From: DATGUP01 sp035301265 | Lineage (GTDB): Bacteria; Bacillota; Bacilli; Bacillales; Amphibacillaceae | Assembly (NCBI GenBank): GCA_035301265.1 | Contig: DATGUP010000011.1 | Span: 7,572-71,571, forward strand | Length of the DNA: 64,000 nt | Reading direction: 5' to 3' | Shown: one piece after another, positions 36,370 to 45,278 of the stretch | Position numbering within the stretch: the stretch's first letter is position 1 | Layout of the letters: the number at the start of each line of letters is the position of its first letter | Notes under the pieces: generated by a model | What the model saw: the letters and a program-made list of their open reading frames with translations, nothing else | The model's database searches: none | Told to the model about the DNA's origin: nothing | Translations under genes and position numbers: made by a program

Positions 36370-36394
36370 GATTTAAAGCATATTAAATCTTTTT
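36370..36394 (+). terminator. Intrinsic terminator after glpP
   Basis: GATTTAA and TTAAATC form a seven-base stem with six-base loop followed by five T, 12 bases past the glpP stop. The remaining bases to 36563 contain nothing recognised. Confidence 0.65.
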
Positions 36395-36563
36395 CTACAC
36401 CTTCAACTACGGTTTCCCTGAGATTTCGGTAATCCCATGTACTCAATGTTAAAAACTACCAATCTAAAGATAGCAAGCTTTGTTCATTTCTTATGAATTT
36501 CAATCAACTGATCTCATTTTATTCTTCTATACTTATTGATAATAGGATAGAGGAGAGGAATAT

Positions 36564-37352
36564 TTATGATTTTAAAAATTCAATGATATCGTTTACACGA
36601 TCCATTACATAAGTGGGTTTGTATTTTGAATAGTTAAGCATTTCTTTATCAGACACTCCAGTCAATACTAGAATACTCTCTATTCCGTTTTCATTCGCCA
36701 TTTTGATATCCGTTTCTAAACGATCTCCGATTATATAACATTGAGAGTAGTCCATATGAAGAGTTTTTTTGATGACAAACTCTACAATATACCTAGATGG
36801 TTTGCCCATTATCCTATCTACCGGTTTCCCGGTAGCTCCCTCTAGAGCACCAATCATTGCTCCACAATCGGGGATCTCTTTCTTATCTTCAATCGGACAA
36901 GTTCTATCAACGTTTGTTGCTATAACTCTTGCACCATTTTTGGTTGCTTGGAAAGCTGCATTTAATTTATCATAGTTAAATTTCCGATCCCATGCTAAAA
37001 CAACATATTTTGCTTCTAACGGGTTATCTGTTATGTTGACATTGTGTTCCTCCAATTCATCGATCAATGGCTGTTCTCCTATAGTTAAAACAGAATCTTC
37101 CGAATTTAAGTTTTCTTTTAAAAAATTTGCTGTAACTAAATTTGAATTTATCACCTCCTCTAACTGGGCATTAATGCCAAAATTATTTAGCTTATTAACA
37201 ATGTCTTTTCTCGATGTAATTGATTTATTCGTTAGAAATACAACTTTATGACCTTTACTTTTTAAAAAATTAATAGTCTCACTGGCACCATCAATAATTT
37301 TATCTCCCAAGTAAATAGTGCCATCCAAATCAAAAATATATCCTTTTATCAA
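36564..37352 (-). CDS. HAD-IIA family phosphatase (NagD/AraL-like)
   Basis: The 262-residue protein has all HAD-IIA landmarks: nucleophile motif FDLDGTIYLG at residues 7-16, FLTNKSITSRKDI with motif II, a cap domain with CGAMIGALEG, and IIGDRLETDIKMANENGIES with motif IV acidic residues. Relatives dephosphorylate glycerol-3-phosphate, p-nitrophenyl phosphate or sugar phosphates. It is the last gene of the minus-strand AfuA-type transporter operon (94 bases after the permease), so it may dephosphorylate the imported compound. Composition is notably rich in Lys, Asn and Ile codons. Confidence 0.88.
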   Translation of the reverse strand: MIKGYIFDLDGTIYLGDKIIDGASETINFLKSKGHKVVFLTNKSITSRKDIVNKLNNFGINAQLEEVINSNLVTANFLKENLNSEDSVLTIGEQPLIDELEEHNVNITDNPLEAKYVVLAWDRKFNYDKLNAAFQATKNGARVIATNVDRTCPIEDKKEIPDCGAMIGALEGATGKPVDRIMGKPSRYIVEFVIKKTLHMDYSQCYIIGDRLETDIKMANENGIESILVLTGVSDKEMLNYSKYKPTYVMDRVNDIIEFLKS

Positions 37353-37446
37353 AGTACCACCTCTATTGGTATCTTGAAGCCACCTGTTTAACCCATATTA
37401 TAAAAAATAAGAATATATTAATTGCTATATGTATAGCATATTATCT

Positions 37447-39141
37447 TTAATTGCTTGACGTTAATCTTTCTGCAATGATTTGTAAAATTAGGACTATTAC
37501 TATCATAATAACCGCCATTGCAGCAGCGGGATAATGCTCGCCTCGAAGTAGGAACTCAAAAATAGTTAGTGTCATAGGAGCCCATTCAGCAGGTGCCATC
37601 ATCACAGAAACACTTGTTTCTTTAACCACAGTCACAAAAACTAAGATTGATCCTGCTATAATTCCGGGTAGCATCAATGGCGCAATAATAGTTAGGATTG
37701 TGGTCAAGCGTGATGCCCCCATATTAATTGAAGCTTCCTCTATATCCTTTTTGATAGATTGCATTGTACCCATTGTAGAACGAACCATGTAAGGTAGCCG
37801 TCGAATAGCAAAAGCAATAATTAATAAAGTAACAGTCCCAGTAAGCTTTAAGGGAGCTGTATTAAACGTAACCGTTAAAGCGACTGCTAAAGCAACACCT
37901 GGTACAACTAACGGAATCGACGATATAAAATCTAATTTTGTTGCATTTTTACGAACAACAAAATAAGTGAGTGGTGCAGTAACAAGAATACTTACAACAA
38001 GTGCTCCTATAGCCAAAATCATCGTATTTATCAAACTTTCATAGGATGTTGAAAGTATATTTTCGTAATTTGATAAGGTAAAACCATTTGGTAAAATACT
38101 GTCTCCCCAGGTGGTTGCAAAAGATTGCACTAGAATTGAAAGGCCCGCAAAAAATGGTATAAATACGACAATAAACGAATAAAGTGCAAGTAAAGTTGTC
38201 ACTTTTTTATCTCTATTTAAAGATTGAACCCCTTGCCTGCCAGAAATTACGCCATAGCTCATTTTTCCAGCAACCAAACGTTGTAACCAAAGAAAAATCC
38301 CCGCAACAACAATCATAACTACGGTTAGAATTGAGGCACCTCCCCAATTAAAGAATCCCGTCATTTCCCGATAGGTATCAACTACAAGAAGACTAGTATC
38401 TTTAGGAGCTAATATTATTGGAGCACCGAAATCTGAAAAACTCACTGTGAAAACTAACAATAAACTTGAAAGAATCCCAGGTATAGCAAGTGGGAGCGTG
38501 ATAAAAATAAACGTGAACCAATTTTTTGCCCCAAGATTCTTGGACCCTTCTTCCAAAGTTATATCGCTAACCCGAAAAGCAGCAACCATTGGCCATAGAG
38601 CATACGGGAAGAAGAAGAAAACCTGGACAATTGCTATGCCAAGCAGAGAATATGGATCAATCAGCATCCCTTCTCCACCAAGCATATTATAGAGATTAGT
38701 TACCCATCCCGCCTTTCCAAACATCAGTGTAATAGAATCAGCAGCTATAAATGTTGGAATCACCAAAGGTACTATACATAAGGCAGATATGACCTTTTTA
38801 AAAGGCATTGAAGTTCTTGCAATACCATAAGCAATTGGCAAACACATTATTACAATTATTATCGATACACTAATAGAAAGAGTTAAACTATTTGTTAAAG
38901 AAAATAAGTAACCAGATCTACTTGCAATATCAATGTAAGAATCTATCGTTGCATTTTTAAACTGTTCAATGGTATTAACTAGTTCTTCTATACTTATTAA
39001 AGAACCAAACAGGTTGATTGGATCTCTCGTAAAACTCACTAAAAATACAGAGATAAGGGGAATAATTAAAAACATAATGAAAAACAGAGTAATAGCTAAT
39101 CTTACAATGGAAAGGCTATCAATTTTTCTTAAATACCTCAT
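37447..39141 (-). CDS. ABC transporter permease with two FbpB-like halves
   Basis: The 564-residue membrane protein contains two six-helix permease units in tandem. EAA loops are seen in each half (EEGSKNLGAKNWFTFIFITLPLAIPG near 195 and EEASINMGASRLTTILTIIAPLMLPG near 472). This doubled arrangement is that of FbpB/AfuB-type permeases, which work with one ATPase and one binding protein. Start overlaps the ATPase stop by ATGA. Many databases would call it an iron transporter; the binding protein and neighbours argue for a phosphorylated organic substrate instead. Confidence 0.9.
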   Translation of the reverse strand: MRYLRKIDSLSIVRLAITLFFIMFLIIPLISVFLVSFTRDPINLFGSLISIEELVNTIEQFKNATIDSYIDIASRSGYLFSLTNSLTLSISVSIIIVIMCLPIAYGIARTSMPFKKVISALCIVPLVIPTFIAADSITLMFGKAGWVTNLYNMLGGEGMLIDPYSLLGIAIVQVFFFFPYALWPMVAAFRVSDITLEEGSKNLGAKNWFTFIFITLPLAIPGILSSLLLVFTVSFSDFGAPIILAPKDTSLLVVDTYREMTGFFNWGGASILTVVMIVVAGIFLWLQRLVAGKMSYGVISGRQGVQSLNRDKKVTTLLALYSFIVVFIPFFAGLSILVQSFATTWGDSILPNGFTLSNYENILSTSYESLINTMILAIGALVVSILVTAPLTYFVVRKNATKLDFISSIPLVVPGVALAVALTVTFNTAPLKLTGTVTLLIIAFAIRRLPYMVRSTMGTMQSIKKDIEEASINMGASRLTTILTIIAPLMLPGIIAGSILVFVTVVKETSVSVMMAPAEWAPMTLTIFEFLLRGEHYPAAAMAVIMIVIVLILQIIAERLTSSN

Positions 39142-40268
39142 AATACAAACACCCTTTCCGGGTCAATTTTTAATCTTATCAAATCACCCGGCTGTTTAAT
39201 TTCTTTCCCTGCTTTATACATTTCATCAGCAATAAATTCATAGCCGCGAATCTGAATAGAATATCTTACAAAAGAACCGAAATAAGTAGATAGGATCACT
39301 TTACCTTCAAATACATTTTCAGAATCTTTATTTTCGGGATTTAATTCTATATTTTCCGGGCGTATAACGATATTGACGTTTCTTTGTTGTTTTGATGTTT
39401 TAGCAATAATTTTTAATTCTTTTAACTGTATCGTTGCATATCCGTTTTTTTGTTCGATGTTTTCACCTTTATAGATGTTGGAATCTCCTAAAAAATCAGC
39501 AATAAAAGGAGATGCTGGCCGGCTGTAAAGCTCTGTTGGAGTCCCTACTTGTTGAATATGCCCATTTTTCATTACAGCAATGCGATCAGCCATGCTCATC
39601 GCTTCTTCTTGATCATGTGTAACAAATATTGTTGTAATTCCGAGTTCTAACTGTATTTTTCTAATCATATCACGCATTGTTCCTCTTAGCTTTTTATCAA
39701 GGTTTGATAATGGCTCGTCCATTAACAAAACAGAGGGTTCCATTGCTAAAACTCTTGCAAGAGCAACTCTTTGCTGCTGACCACCAGATAATTCACTTAT
39801 AAGGTTATTAGCATAAGGAGTTAGTTCAACATAATCTAATAATTGATTTACTTTATCTTCAATTTCCTTAGGCGTCTTTGACAATCTATTATTTATTAGC
39901 CGCCCTAAAGTTTTAACCTTATTTAATATGCTTTTTTTTCTAAGTTCTTTTATGTTAAGACTATAAGCTATATTTTCAAACACATTATAATTTGGAAACA
40001 ATGCATAACTTTGAAATACCATTCCACAATCACGTTTGTTTGCCGGTTTATCATTCACTAATTCATCACCTATAAAAATCTCCCCAGACGTCGGATTTTC
40101 AAACCCCGCAATACATCTCATTGTCGTGGTTTTTCCGCATCCTGAGGGGCCGAGGAGGGCAAAAAATTCTCCCTCCCGAACTTCTAAATTAATATTTTCT
40201 AATGCAAGATATTCACCAAATTTTTTTGTTAAATTTTTTACTTTAATTGAAGATGATTTAACTTTCAT
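39138..40268 (-). CDS. ABC transporter ATP-binding protein (FbpC/PotA type)
   Basis: The 376-residue ATPase has Walker A LLGPSGCGKTTTM near residue 37, the signature ELSGGQQQRVALARVLA, Walker B VLLMDEPLSNLDKKLR, the switch His in IFVTHDQEEAMSMADRIAVM, and a C-terminal TOBE domain of about 100 residues (VIRPENIELNP). An insertion of about 25 residues between the Q-loop and signature (KKSILNKVKTLGRLINNRLSK) is unusual for the family. It is the only ABC ATPase in the window, coupled to the permease downstream and the AfuA-type binding protein upstream. Confidence 0.92.
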   Translation of the reverse strand: MKVKSSSIKVKNLTKKFGEYLALENINLEVREGEFFALLGPSGCGKTTTMRCIAGFENPTSGEIFIGDELVNDKPANKRDCGMVFQSYALFPNYNVFENIAYSLNIKELRKKSILNKVKTLGRLINNRLSKTPKEIEDKVNQLLDYVELTPYANNLISELSGGQQQRVALARVLAMEPSVLLMDEPLSNLDKKLRGTMRDMIRKIQLELGITTIFVTHDQEEAMSMADRIAVMKNGHIQQVGTPTELYSRPASPFIADFLGDSNIYKGENIEQKNGYATIQLKELKIIAKTSKQQRNVNIVIRPENIELNPENKDSENVFEGKVILSTYFGSFVRYSIQIRGYEFIADEMYKAGKEIKQPGDLIRLKIDPERVFVL

Positions 40269-40283
40269 AAAATCCCCTTTCTT

Positions 40284-41306
40284 CTAATATCTTTCATCCC
40301 ATTCTTTTCGAACCCTGTCTAAATTTTCTGCAGCCCATTCTACATCCAATTCCATAGCATGTTCTTTCACTTCATTCAGAGAAAGCGGTGTTTTTGCTTC
40401 TACATTTGGATTAATCGGTATATGATACCAGTCAGCTAATATCTCTTGTGCTTCTTCCGACAACAAAAAATTTATAAATTTTTTACCGCTTTCTGGATGA
40501 GGACCATCCTTTATCAAAGTCACAGGGTTAACAAGAACAGGAGTTTTTTCAGGTACCACAAAATCTACATTCTCGTTATTTTCCAATTTTTGCTCGTATG
40601 CCATAAAACTAAAACCAATTGCAATAGCTGCCTCTCCTTTGGCCACATCTTTAGTAGGTTGGGCTCCAGAGTCAGGCATCCGGCTGACTTGCTCATTTAG
40701 CTTATCAAAGTATTCCCACGCTTCTTCTTCGCCTCTATCCATCATCTGGCTCATAACTAATAATGTGGCTGTTCCCGAAGCAGCAGGGTTAGGCATCTCA
40801 ATTTGTCCTTCCCATTTGGGGTCTAATAAATCATCCCAAGTTTTTGGAGCTTCATCTTCATCAACCATTTCAGTGTTATACGCAAATCCAAGAACAAAAA
40901 TCTCTGCCCCTGTCCACATTCCTTCTTCGTCCTTCATTTGTATATCATTTTCTACTACATCCCAATCTTCAGCCAATTCTGGTGTAAATTCAGTCATAAT
41001 TCCCTCATCCTTAGCCTGTTCAAAGGGTAAAAATCCACCTCCACCATACCAAACGTCCGCGTTAGGATTTTGTTTTTCAGCAATCATTTTATTAACAAGA
41101 GGATTCGTTCCCGCATATTCCACTTCAACAGTAGCATCAGGGTTTTGTTCCTCATAAAGTTTTTTTAGTTCCTTAGTCATATCCGGTGTTTCAGGTGAGT
41201 AAAAATGAACCGTTTCCGAATCTCCCCCTCCAGAGGAACAAGCGGATAGAAAAATCAACAATAATAACGCTATAAAAAAGTAATATCTAACAATACAATT
41301 CTTCAT
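40284..41306 (-). CDS. ABC substrate-binding lipoprotein, AfuA type
   Basis: The 340-residue lipoprotein has a lipobox at IFLSAC (Cys about 23) and a type II binding fold: VHFYSPETPDMTKELKKLYEE, NADVWYGGGGFLPFEQAKDEG, PNPAASGTATLLVMSQMM, and GFSFMAYEQK. The paired Tyr that hold iron in FbpA are not seen at the expected place. AfuA proteins of Pasteurellaceae, once called iron binding, bind hexose phosphates, and this protein follows that pattern. First gene of the importer operon; its leader carries the 41391-41462 hairpin. A phosphorylated sugar, glycerol phosphate or glycerophosphodiester is the inferred ligand. Confidence 0.88.
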   Translation of the reverse strand: MKNCIVRYYFFIALLLLIFLSACSSGGGDSETVHFYSPETPDMTKELKKLYEEQNPDATVEVEYAGTNPLVNKMIAEKQNPNADVWYGGGGFLPFEQAKDEGIMTEFTPELAEDWDVVENDIQMKDEEGMWTGAEIFVLGFAYNTEMVDEDEAPKTWDDLLDPKWEGQIEMPNPAASGTATLLVMSQMMDRGEEEAWEYFDKLNEQVSRMPDSGAQPTKDVAKGEAAIAIGFSFMAYEQKLENNENVDFVVPEKTPVLVNPVTLIKDGPHPESGKKFINFLLSEEAQEILADWYHIPINPNVEAKTPLSLNEVKEHAMELDVEWAAENLDRVRKEWDERY

Positions 41307-41390
41307 ATATAACTCCCCTTCTATAAATTAATGTTATATCTGCTTGTTACGCTAAATTACCTTCGACAACCCAACTCCTTAAAAACTAAA

Positions 41391-41462
41391 TCCCCCCGAT
41401 AACACTATTAGATTTAACTTAGAAATGAACATTACCAGCATCTAATAGCGCTTAAGGGGGGA
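41391..41462 (-). promoter_or_regulatory. Large terminator-like leader hairpin of the AfuA-type operon
   Basis: Arms TCCCCCC (41391-41397) with GGGGGGA (41456-41462) and CTATTAGAT (41405-41413) with ATCTAATAG (41440-41448) build a two-part stem around a 26-base loop. On the minus strand it ends in GGGGGG-ATTTAGTTTTT, like an intrinsic terminator, about 85 bases before the lipoprotein start. It therefore looks like an attenuator. Release by GlpP, encoded 5 kb away, is an inference. Confidence 0.65.
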
Positions 41463-41987
41463 TCTCCTGTTCTCAACCCGTTTTTATAACGATATGTAAT
41501 TTTCAATAGTAAGATTATCTCTCCTTTTTAACGTGATTTTTATGGAATTGAAACTCTAATTACATCTTAATAAAACCGCTTTCATTTGTCAATATAATTC
41601 GGATGTTTTTTAATAAATTGAATGTGATGATTCAATTAATAACTAGGAAATGAAATGACATTTTAAAAATACAAAAGCACGCAAACCATATTTGTTTGCA
41701 CTTAAGTTTAGACCAATAACAAACACAAAAGAAGGTTGCGTGCCGATTGAATTCTAACATTAACTTATTATAAAGTTTAACGACCATAAAAACGGATATG
41801 AGTCTGTCCTTTAAAAAAGCCGTCAATTTATTGGATAGACTTATTGGGAATAGGAGGGGGGGAGAATGAATAAAAAAGAAGGATGATAAGCATATCGTAT
41901 ATAATTTGAAATCACTAACCAAACATTTACAGAAACAAGAAAGGATTATAACAGTATTAGCACTTCAATAAATTGACCTTTCAACCC
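41463..41987. other. Gap between the AfuA-type operon and the third importer
   Basis: No intact gene is supported. A frame at 41632-41922 on the minus strand has no ribosome binding site and protein-unlike content. On the plus strand, AGGAGGGGGGAGA precedes ATG 41866, which stops after seven codons; a +1 shift in an A-run would extend it to 41971 (KKDDKHIVYNLKSLTKHLQ and so on), so a degraded micro-gene is possible. Long arms GCACGCAAACC (41677-41687) and GGTTGCGTGC (41734-41743) could pair, one base bulged. Confidence 0.4.
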
Positions 41988-42818
41988 TTATCCCTTTAGA
42001 CCGGCTGTTGCGTTTGGATCCATAATATATCTTTGAAATACAATAAATAATATAATCATTGGCACTAAAGAAATAACCGATGAAGATAAAAGTAAAACCC
42101 AGTCAATATAATCTGCACCTACTATACTTCTTAAGGCAATTTGTACTGTAAACTTATCAGGATCACTAAGCACAATTAACGGCCAGATATAATCGTTCCA
42201 TCTCCATTGGAAAGAAAATATAGATAATGTGATAATAACCGGCTTCGCAATGGGCAGCATTATACGGAAAAATATTCTCCCCTCACTTGCGCCATCGATA
42301 CGAGCAGATTCTAACAAGTCGTTCGGTACTTTCAAAAAGTACTGACGAAACATAAATACTCCTGTTGCAGTATTGATAGAAGGGATGATTAACCCAGCAA
42401 GACTATCGTGCAATCCTAGATTAAGAATCACCGTAAAAGTAGGATTCATAATAACTTCTGTCGGGAGCATAGTTGTTGCTAATATGCATATAAAAAAAAC
42501 ACCTAACCACTTGTATCTATATTTTGCTAAAGCAAACCCGCATGAAGCACTTGCTAGCACAGTCAGTATAGTTGTAACAATGGCAACAACCATGGTGTTA
42601 AAAAAATATTTCATGAAATCCATCGTCGACCATGAATATGCGAAGTTATCTAAAGTTGGATTTTCAGGGAAAATATTTAATGGATAAGAAAACAACTCGC
42701 TACCTGGCTTCAAAGAGCTTAATAAAAGCCAAATAATAGGAAAGAGATATACTATAGCTATAATGTAAAGGATAGCTGTTAGAAATATTGATGAGTATCG
42801 ATCAAGAAGCTTACTCAA
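41988..42818 (-). CDS. ABC sugar transporter permease, MalG type (third importer)
   Basis: The 276-residue permease has six helices, the EAA loop ESARIDGASEGRIFFRIMLPIAKP near residue 174 and the CUT1-type ending DPNATAGLKG. The start is TTG at 42818 overlapping the upstream stop, with GGGGGAAG at good spacing. It belongs with the UgpE-like permeases by general appearance (MFRQYFLKVPNDLLESARIDG). The nearby cytoplasmic GDPD hints at glycerophosphodiester uptake, but a plant-type oligosaccharide cannot be excluded. Confidence 0.9.
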   Translation of the reverse strand: MSKLLDRYSSIFLTAILYIIAIVYLFPIIWLLLSSLKPGSELFSYPLNIFPENPTLDNFAYSWSTMDFMKYFFNTMVVAIVTTILTVLASASCGFALAKYRYKWLGVFFICILATTMLPTEVIMNPTFTVILNLGLHDSLAGLIIPSINTATGVFMFRQYFLKVPNDLLESARIDGASEGRIFFRIMLPIAKPVIITLSIFSFQWRWNDYIWPLIVLSDPDKFTVQIALRSIVGADYIDWVLLLSSSVISLVPMIILFIVFQRYIMDPNATAGLKG

Positions 42819-43750
42819 TCGGTTCTTCCCCCTTTAGAAATTTTAAACTGTAATAATGAAAATACAAGTAAAATCACAAATAAAACCATAGATGCTGCAC
42901 TTGCGTATCCTACTTTTAATTGATTAAAGCCTGTCTCATAAATATATTGCACAGCTAACGTTGTATCCGTTCCCGGCCCTCCGTCTGTAAGCGATTGGAT
43001 CAACGGGAATTCTTTCATCAAATTAAACGTGGAAAGCAAAATGACTAAAAATGATGTAGGTCGAATAGATGGTAACGTGATATGCCAGAACTTTTGCCAT
43101 CGGCTTGCACCATCAACATCCGCGGCTTCATAAAGAGAATCGGGAATTGCTTTCAAAGCACCGATAAAGATTAACATATTGAATGCTGTTCCTGCCCAGA
43201 CAGTTGCAAATAGAACGACTACAAAAGCAAGATTGCCATTGGACGACCACGGCAGAGGGTCCCCGCCGAATAACTGAATCATATAGTTGATAAACCCAAA
43301 GCTTTCTCCAAACATCCACCGCCATAACACGCCGACCACAATCGGCGATACAATCCAAGGAAAAAAGAAAATCGTTTTGGCTAGCGTTTTTCCCTTCGTA
43401 TGTTTACTTACGAGTAACACAGAGATTAATAACGTTATACAGTAGATTAGCGGCACACCGATAAGTGTATATAAGAACGTACGAAACATGGCTTTATAGA
43501 AACTTTGGTCTTGAAATAGTTTAATATAGTTATCAAGCCCTATAAAAGTGGCTGTATTGCCATTATAATCCGTAAATGAATAGTAAATACCTAAACACGC
43601 TGGCCAGGCAAAAAATATTAAGAATAAAACAAGGTTTGCCGATATAAAAAGGAATGCCCATTTTTTATATCGATCTTTTTTCCTGCGTTTTTTACTTGTC
43701 GAGATCGCAAAACGCTTTGCTTGCACTGTATAGCTTGTCATCTCTCTCAT
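42815..43750 (-). CDS. ABC sugar transporter permease, MalF type (third importer)
   Basis: The 311-residue permease starts with a basic tail (KRFAISTSKKRRKKDRYKKW) and six helices; the EAA loop is YEAADVDGASRWQKFWHITLPSIRP near residue 215. ATG 43750 lies eight bases after AAAGGA, three codons inside the longest frame. It is translationally coupled to the MalG-like gene. A 292-base gap separates it from the lipoprotein gene upstream and holds a LacI-operator-like site (43896-43910). Confidence 0.9.
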   Translation of the reverse strand: MREMTSYTVQAKRFAISTSKKRRKKDRYKKWAFLFISANLVLFLIFFAWPACLGIYYSFTDYNGNTATFIGLDNYIKLFQDQSFYKAMFRTFLYTLIGVPLIYCITLLISVLLVSKHTKGKTLAKTIFFFPWIVSPIVVGVLWRWMFGESFGFINYMIQLFGGDPLPWSSNGNLAFVVVLFATVWAGTAFNMLIFIGALKAIPDSLYEAADVDGASRWQKFWHITLPSIRPTSFLVILLSTFNLMKEFPLIQSLTDGGPGTDTTLAVQYIYETGFNQLKVGYASAASMVLFVILLVFSLLQFKISKGGRTD

Positions 43751-43895
43751 AAATGACATCCTTTCTATTCAACTGAGCTATTGGAAATAGCACAACGTCT
43801 CATATTTCATTCATTTCTATCGTTTTTAGCCAAAAAAAATTACGTAAATAGTACCATTCGCTCCCCATCAGAGTAAACGCGTGACATGCGTGTGT

Positions 43896-43910
43896 ATTAA
43901 ACCGATTTCG
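43896..43910 (-). promoter_or_regulatory. LacI-operator-like site before the permease pair
   Basis: ATTAAACCGATTTCG shares the TTAAACCGRTTT core of the palindromes near the LacI gene (46818-47060). Its right half is degenerate, so this is the weakest copy. The rest of the gap (43751-44042) holds no supported gene. Confidence 0.4.
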
Positions 43911-44042
43911 CACATCCTGAATGAAGCGGCAGGGCCTGTATTGGTCGAAGCTATACAAGCCCTTTAGCAAAAACCGCTTATTAAATCGTTTATAGCTGCA
44001 TCATCAATCTTGAAAAAATGCTATTCATCTTCTTAATCATTT

Positions 44043-45278
44043 TTATTCAACATACGCATCAGTATAGGCTTTTTTAGTGTTTTCAATGGCTTCATCAATA
44101 TCAATTTCTTTATTCAGAATCCTTTTGACTTCCTTAAAAAGCGTACCGTTAGCATTTGATTGGGATATAAGTTGTTTTTTAGTTAACTCCGTTCTTTCAT
44201 AACTGGCTATTGGATCGGATGCAGCGATTTCATTTTCGTAAATCTCATGGGCTTCTGTTTCATATTCATACTCGATTTCCGCATCCGCAATAACTGGCAA
44301 ATACCCACCTAGTTTGGCAAGTTCTTCATAATTTTCTTTTTCGTATAACCAATCAATAAACTCTTTTGCTTCTTCCTCTTGTCCTGAGCCATCAAAAGCA
44401 ATGAGGTAGTTACCGCCTAAATTTGTTGATCTTACGTCTTCATAAGGCATATATACCGATTTCCACTCAAAATCCGTAATAGTTTCAGTAAAATCTACAA
44501 TTTGCCATGAACCTGACATATATGCTGCAACCAAACCGCTTTTAAACATAGATGCCGCATCTTCGCCCGCTGTCCAAACAGACTTAGGCATAATTCTGTC
44601 ATCATTCAAATCAACAAATTTTTGGATAGCTTCCTTTGTTTCTGAATTGGTCGTATATGCCCCATTTTCCTCATAGAAATCATCGCTTCCATGTTGGTAT
44701 AAGAACGCCCTGAGGCGATTCTCGGTATCATCCATAACCATTCCGTATTTAGCATCTGTTTTTTCCAATACCTTTTCCAAGGAGTCTATAAATTCGTCCC
44801 ATGTCCAAATGTCATCATCGCTAGTCGGATAGGCAACGCCGGCTTCCTCAAACAAATCTGCATTAATAAACATTCCAACAGCTGTTAGATCTAATGGAGG
44901 GGCGACTAATTTACCATCAAATGTTACGCCGTAATCTGTGTTAACATTGTGACGTTCCGCAATGTCTTTTAAATCTAATAGATGATCTTTCCATATAGGT
45001 TCAAACCCCGTTACACGCGCTAAAGCAGGTACGTCATTAGAACGAATCTTATTGGATATTTTAGTGAATAAATCGTCATAAGGTATATCAACAATTTCAA
45101 TTTCGACACCGGTTTCTTCCGTGTACTTTTCTGCCATTTTTGTTAACGCTGAACTTTCAACAGTATCACCAGACATATAAAGTTCTAGTTTTTCATTTTG
45201 GCTAGCATCAGTGTCTGAACAAGCAACCAAAAGTAATAAAAATGATAAAAAGGTAAAGACGGTCATCAATCGCTTCAT
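44043..45278 (-). CDS. ABC sugar-binding lipoprotein (third importer)
   Basis: The 411-residue lipoprotein has a signal ending in the lipobox FLLLLVAC (Cys about 20) and a cluster 1 fold with KYTEETGVEIEIVDIPYDDLFTKI, IWTWDEFIDSLEKVL, GLVAAYMSGSWQIVDF and LGGNYLIAFDGSGQEEEAKEFIDWLYE. ATG 45278 follows AAAAGGAG by eight bases; the first ATG two codons earlier is too close. It is followed by two permeases and preceded by a LacI repressor gene. No ATPase is encoded nearby. The ligand is unknown. Confidence 0.9.
   Translation of the reverse strand: MKRLMTVFTFLSFLLLLVACSDTDASQNEKLELYMSGDTVESSALTKMAEKYTEETGVEIEIVDIPYDDLFTKISNKIRSNDVPALARVTGFEPIWKDHLLDLKDIAERHNVNTDYGVTFDGKLVAPPLDLTAVGMFINADLFEEAGVAYPTSDDDIWTWDEFIDSLEKVLEKTDAKYGMVMDDTENRLRAFLYQHGSDDFYEENGAYTTNSETKEAIQKFVDLNDDRIMPKSVWTAGEDAASMFKSGLVAAYMSGSWQIVDFTETITDFEWKSVYMPYEDVRSTNLGGNYLIAFDGSGQEEEAKEFIDWLYEKENYEELAKLGGYLPVIADAEIEYEYETEAHEIYENEIAASDPIASYERTELTKKQLISQSNANGTLFKEVKRILNKEIDIDEAIENTKKAYTDAYVE

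Noticed and set aside
37447..41306. Iron(III) ABC transporter
   Set aside because: Permease and ATPase resemble FbpBC, but the lipoprotein lacks the paired Tyr ligand motif and the neighbours are glycerol-phosphate genes.
41632..41922. 96-codon minus-strand frame
   Set aside because: No ribosome binding site, aromatic and Ser-rich composition typical of non-coding AT-rich DNA, no recognised motif.
43860..43970. Short plus-strand frame ending in HILNEAAGPVLVEAIQAL
   Set aside because: Looks coding-like but has no start signal or family match; could be chance.
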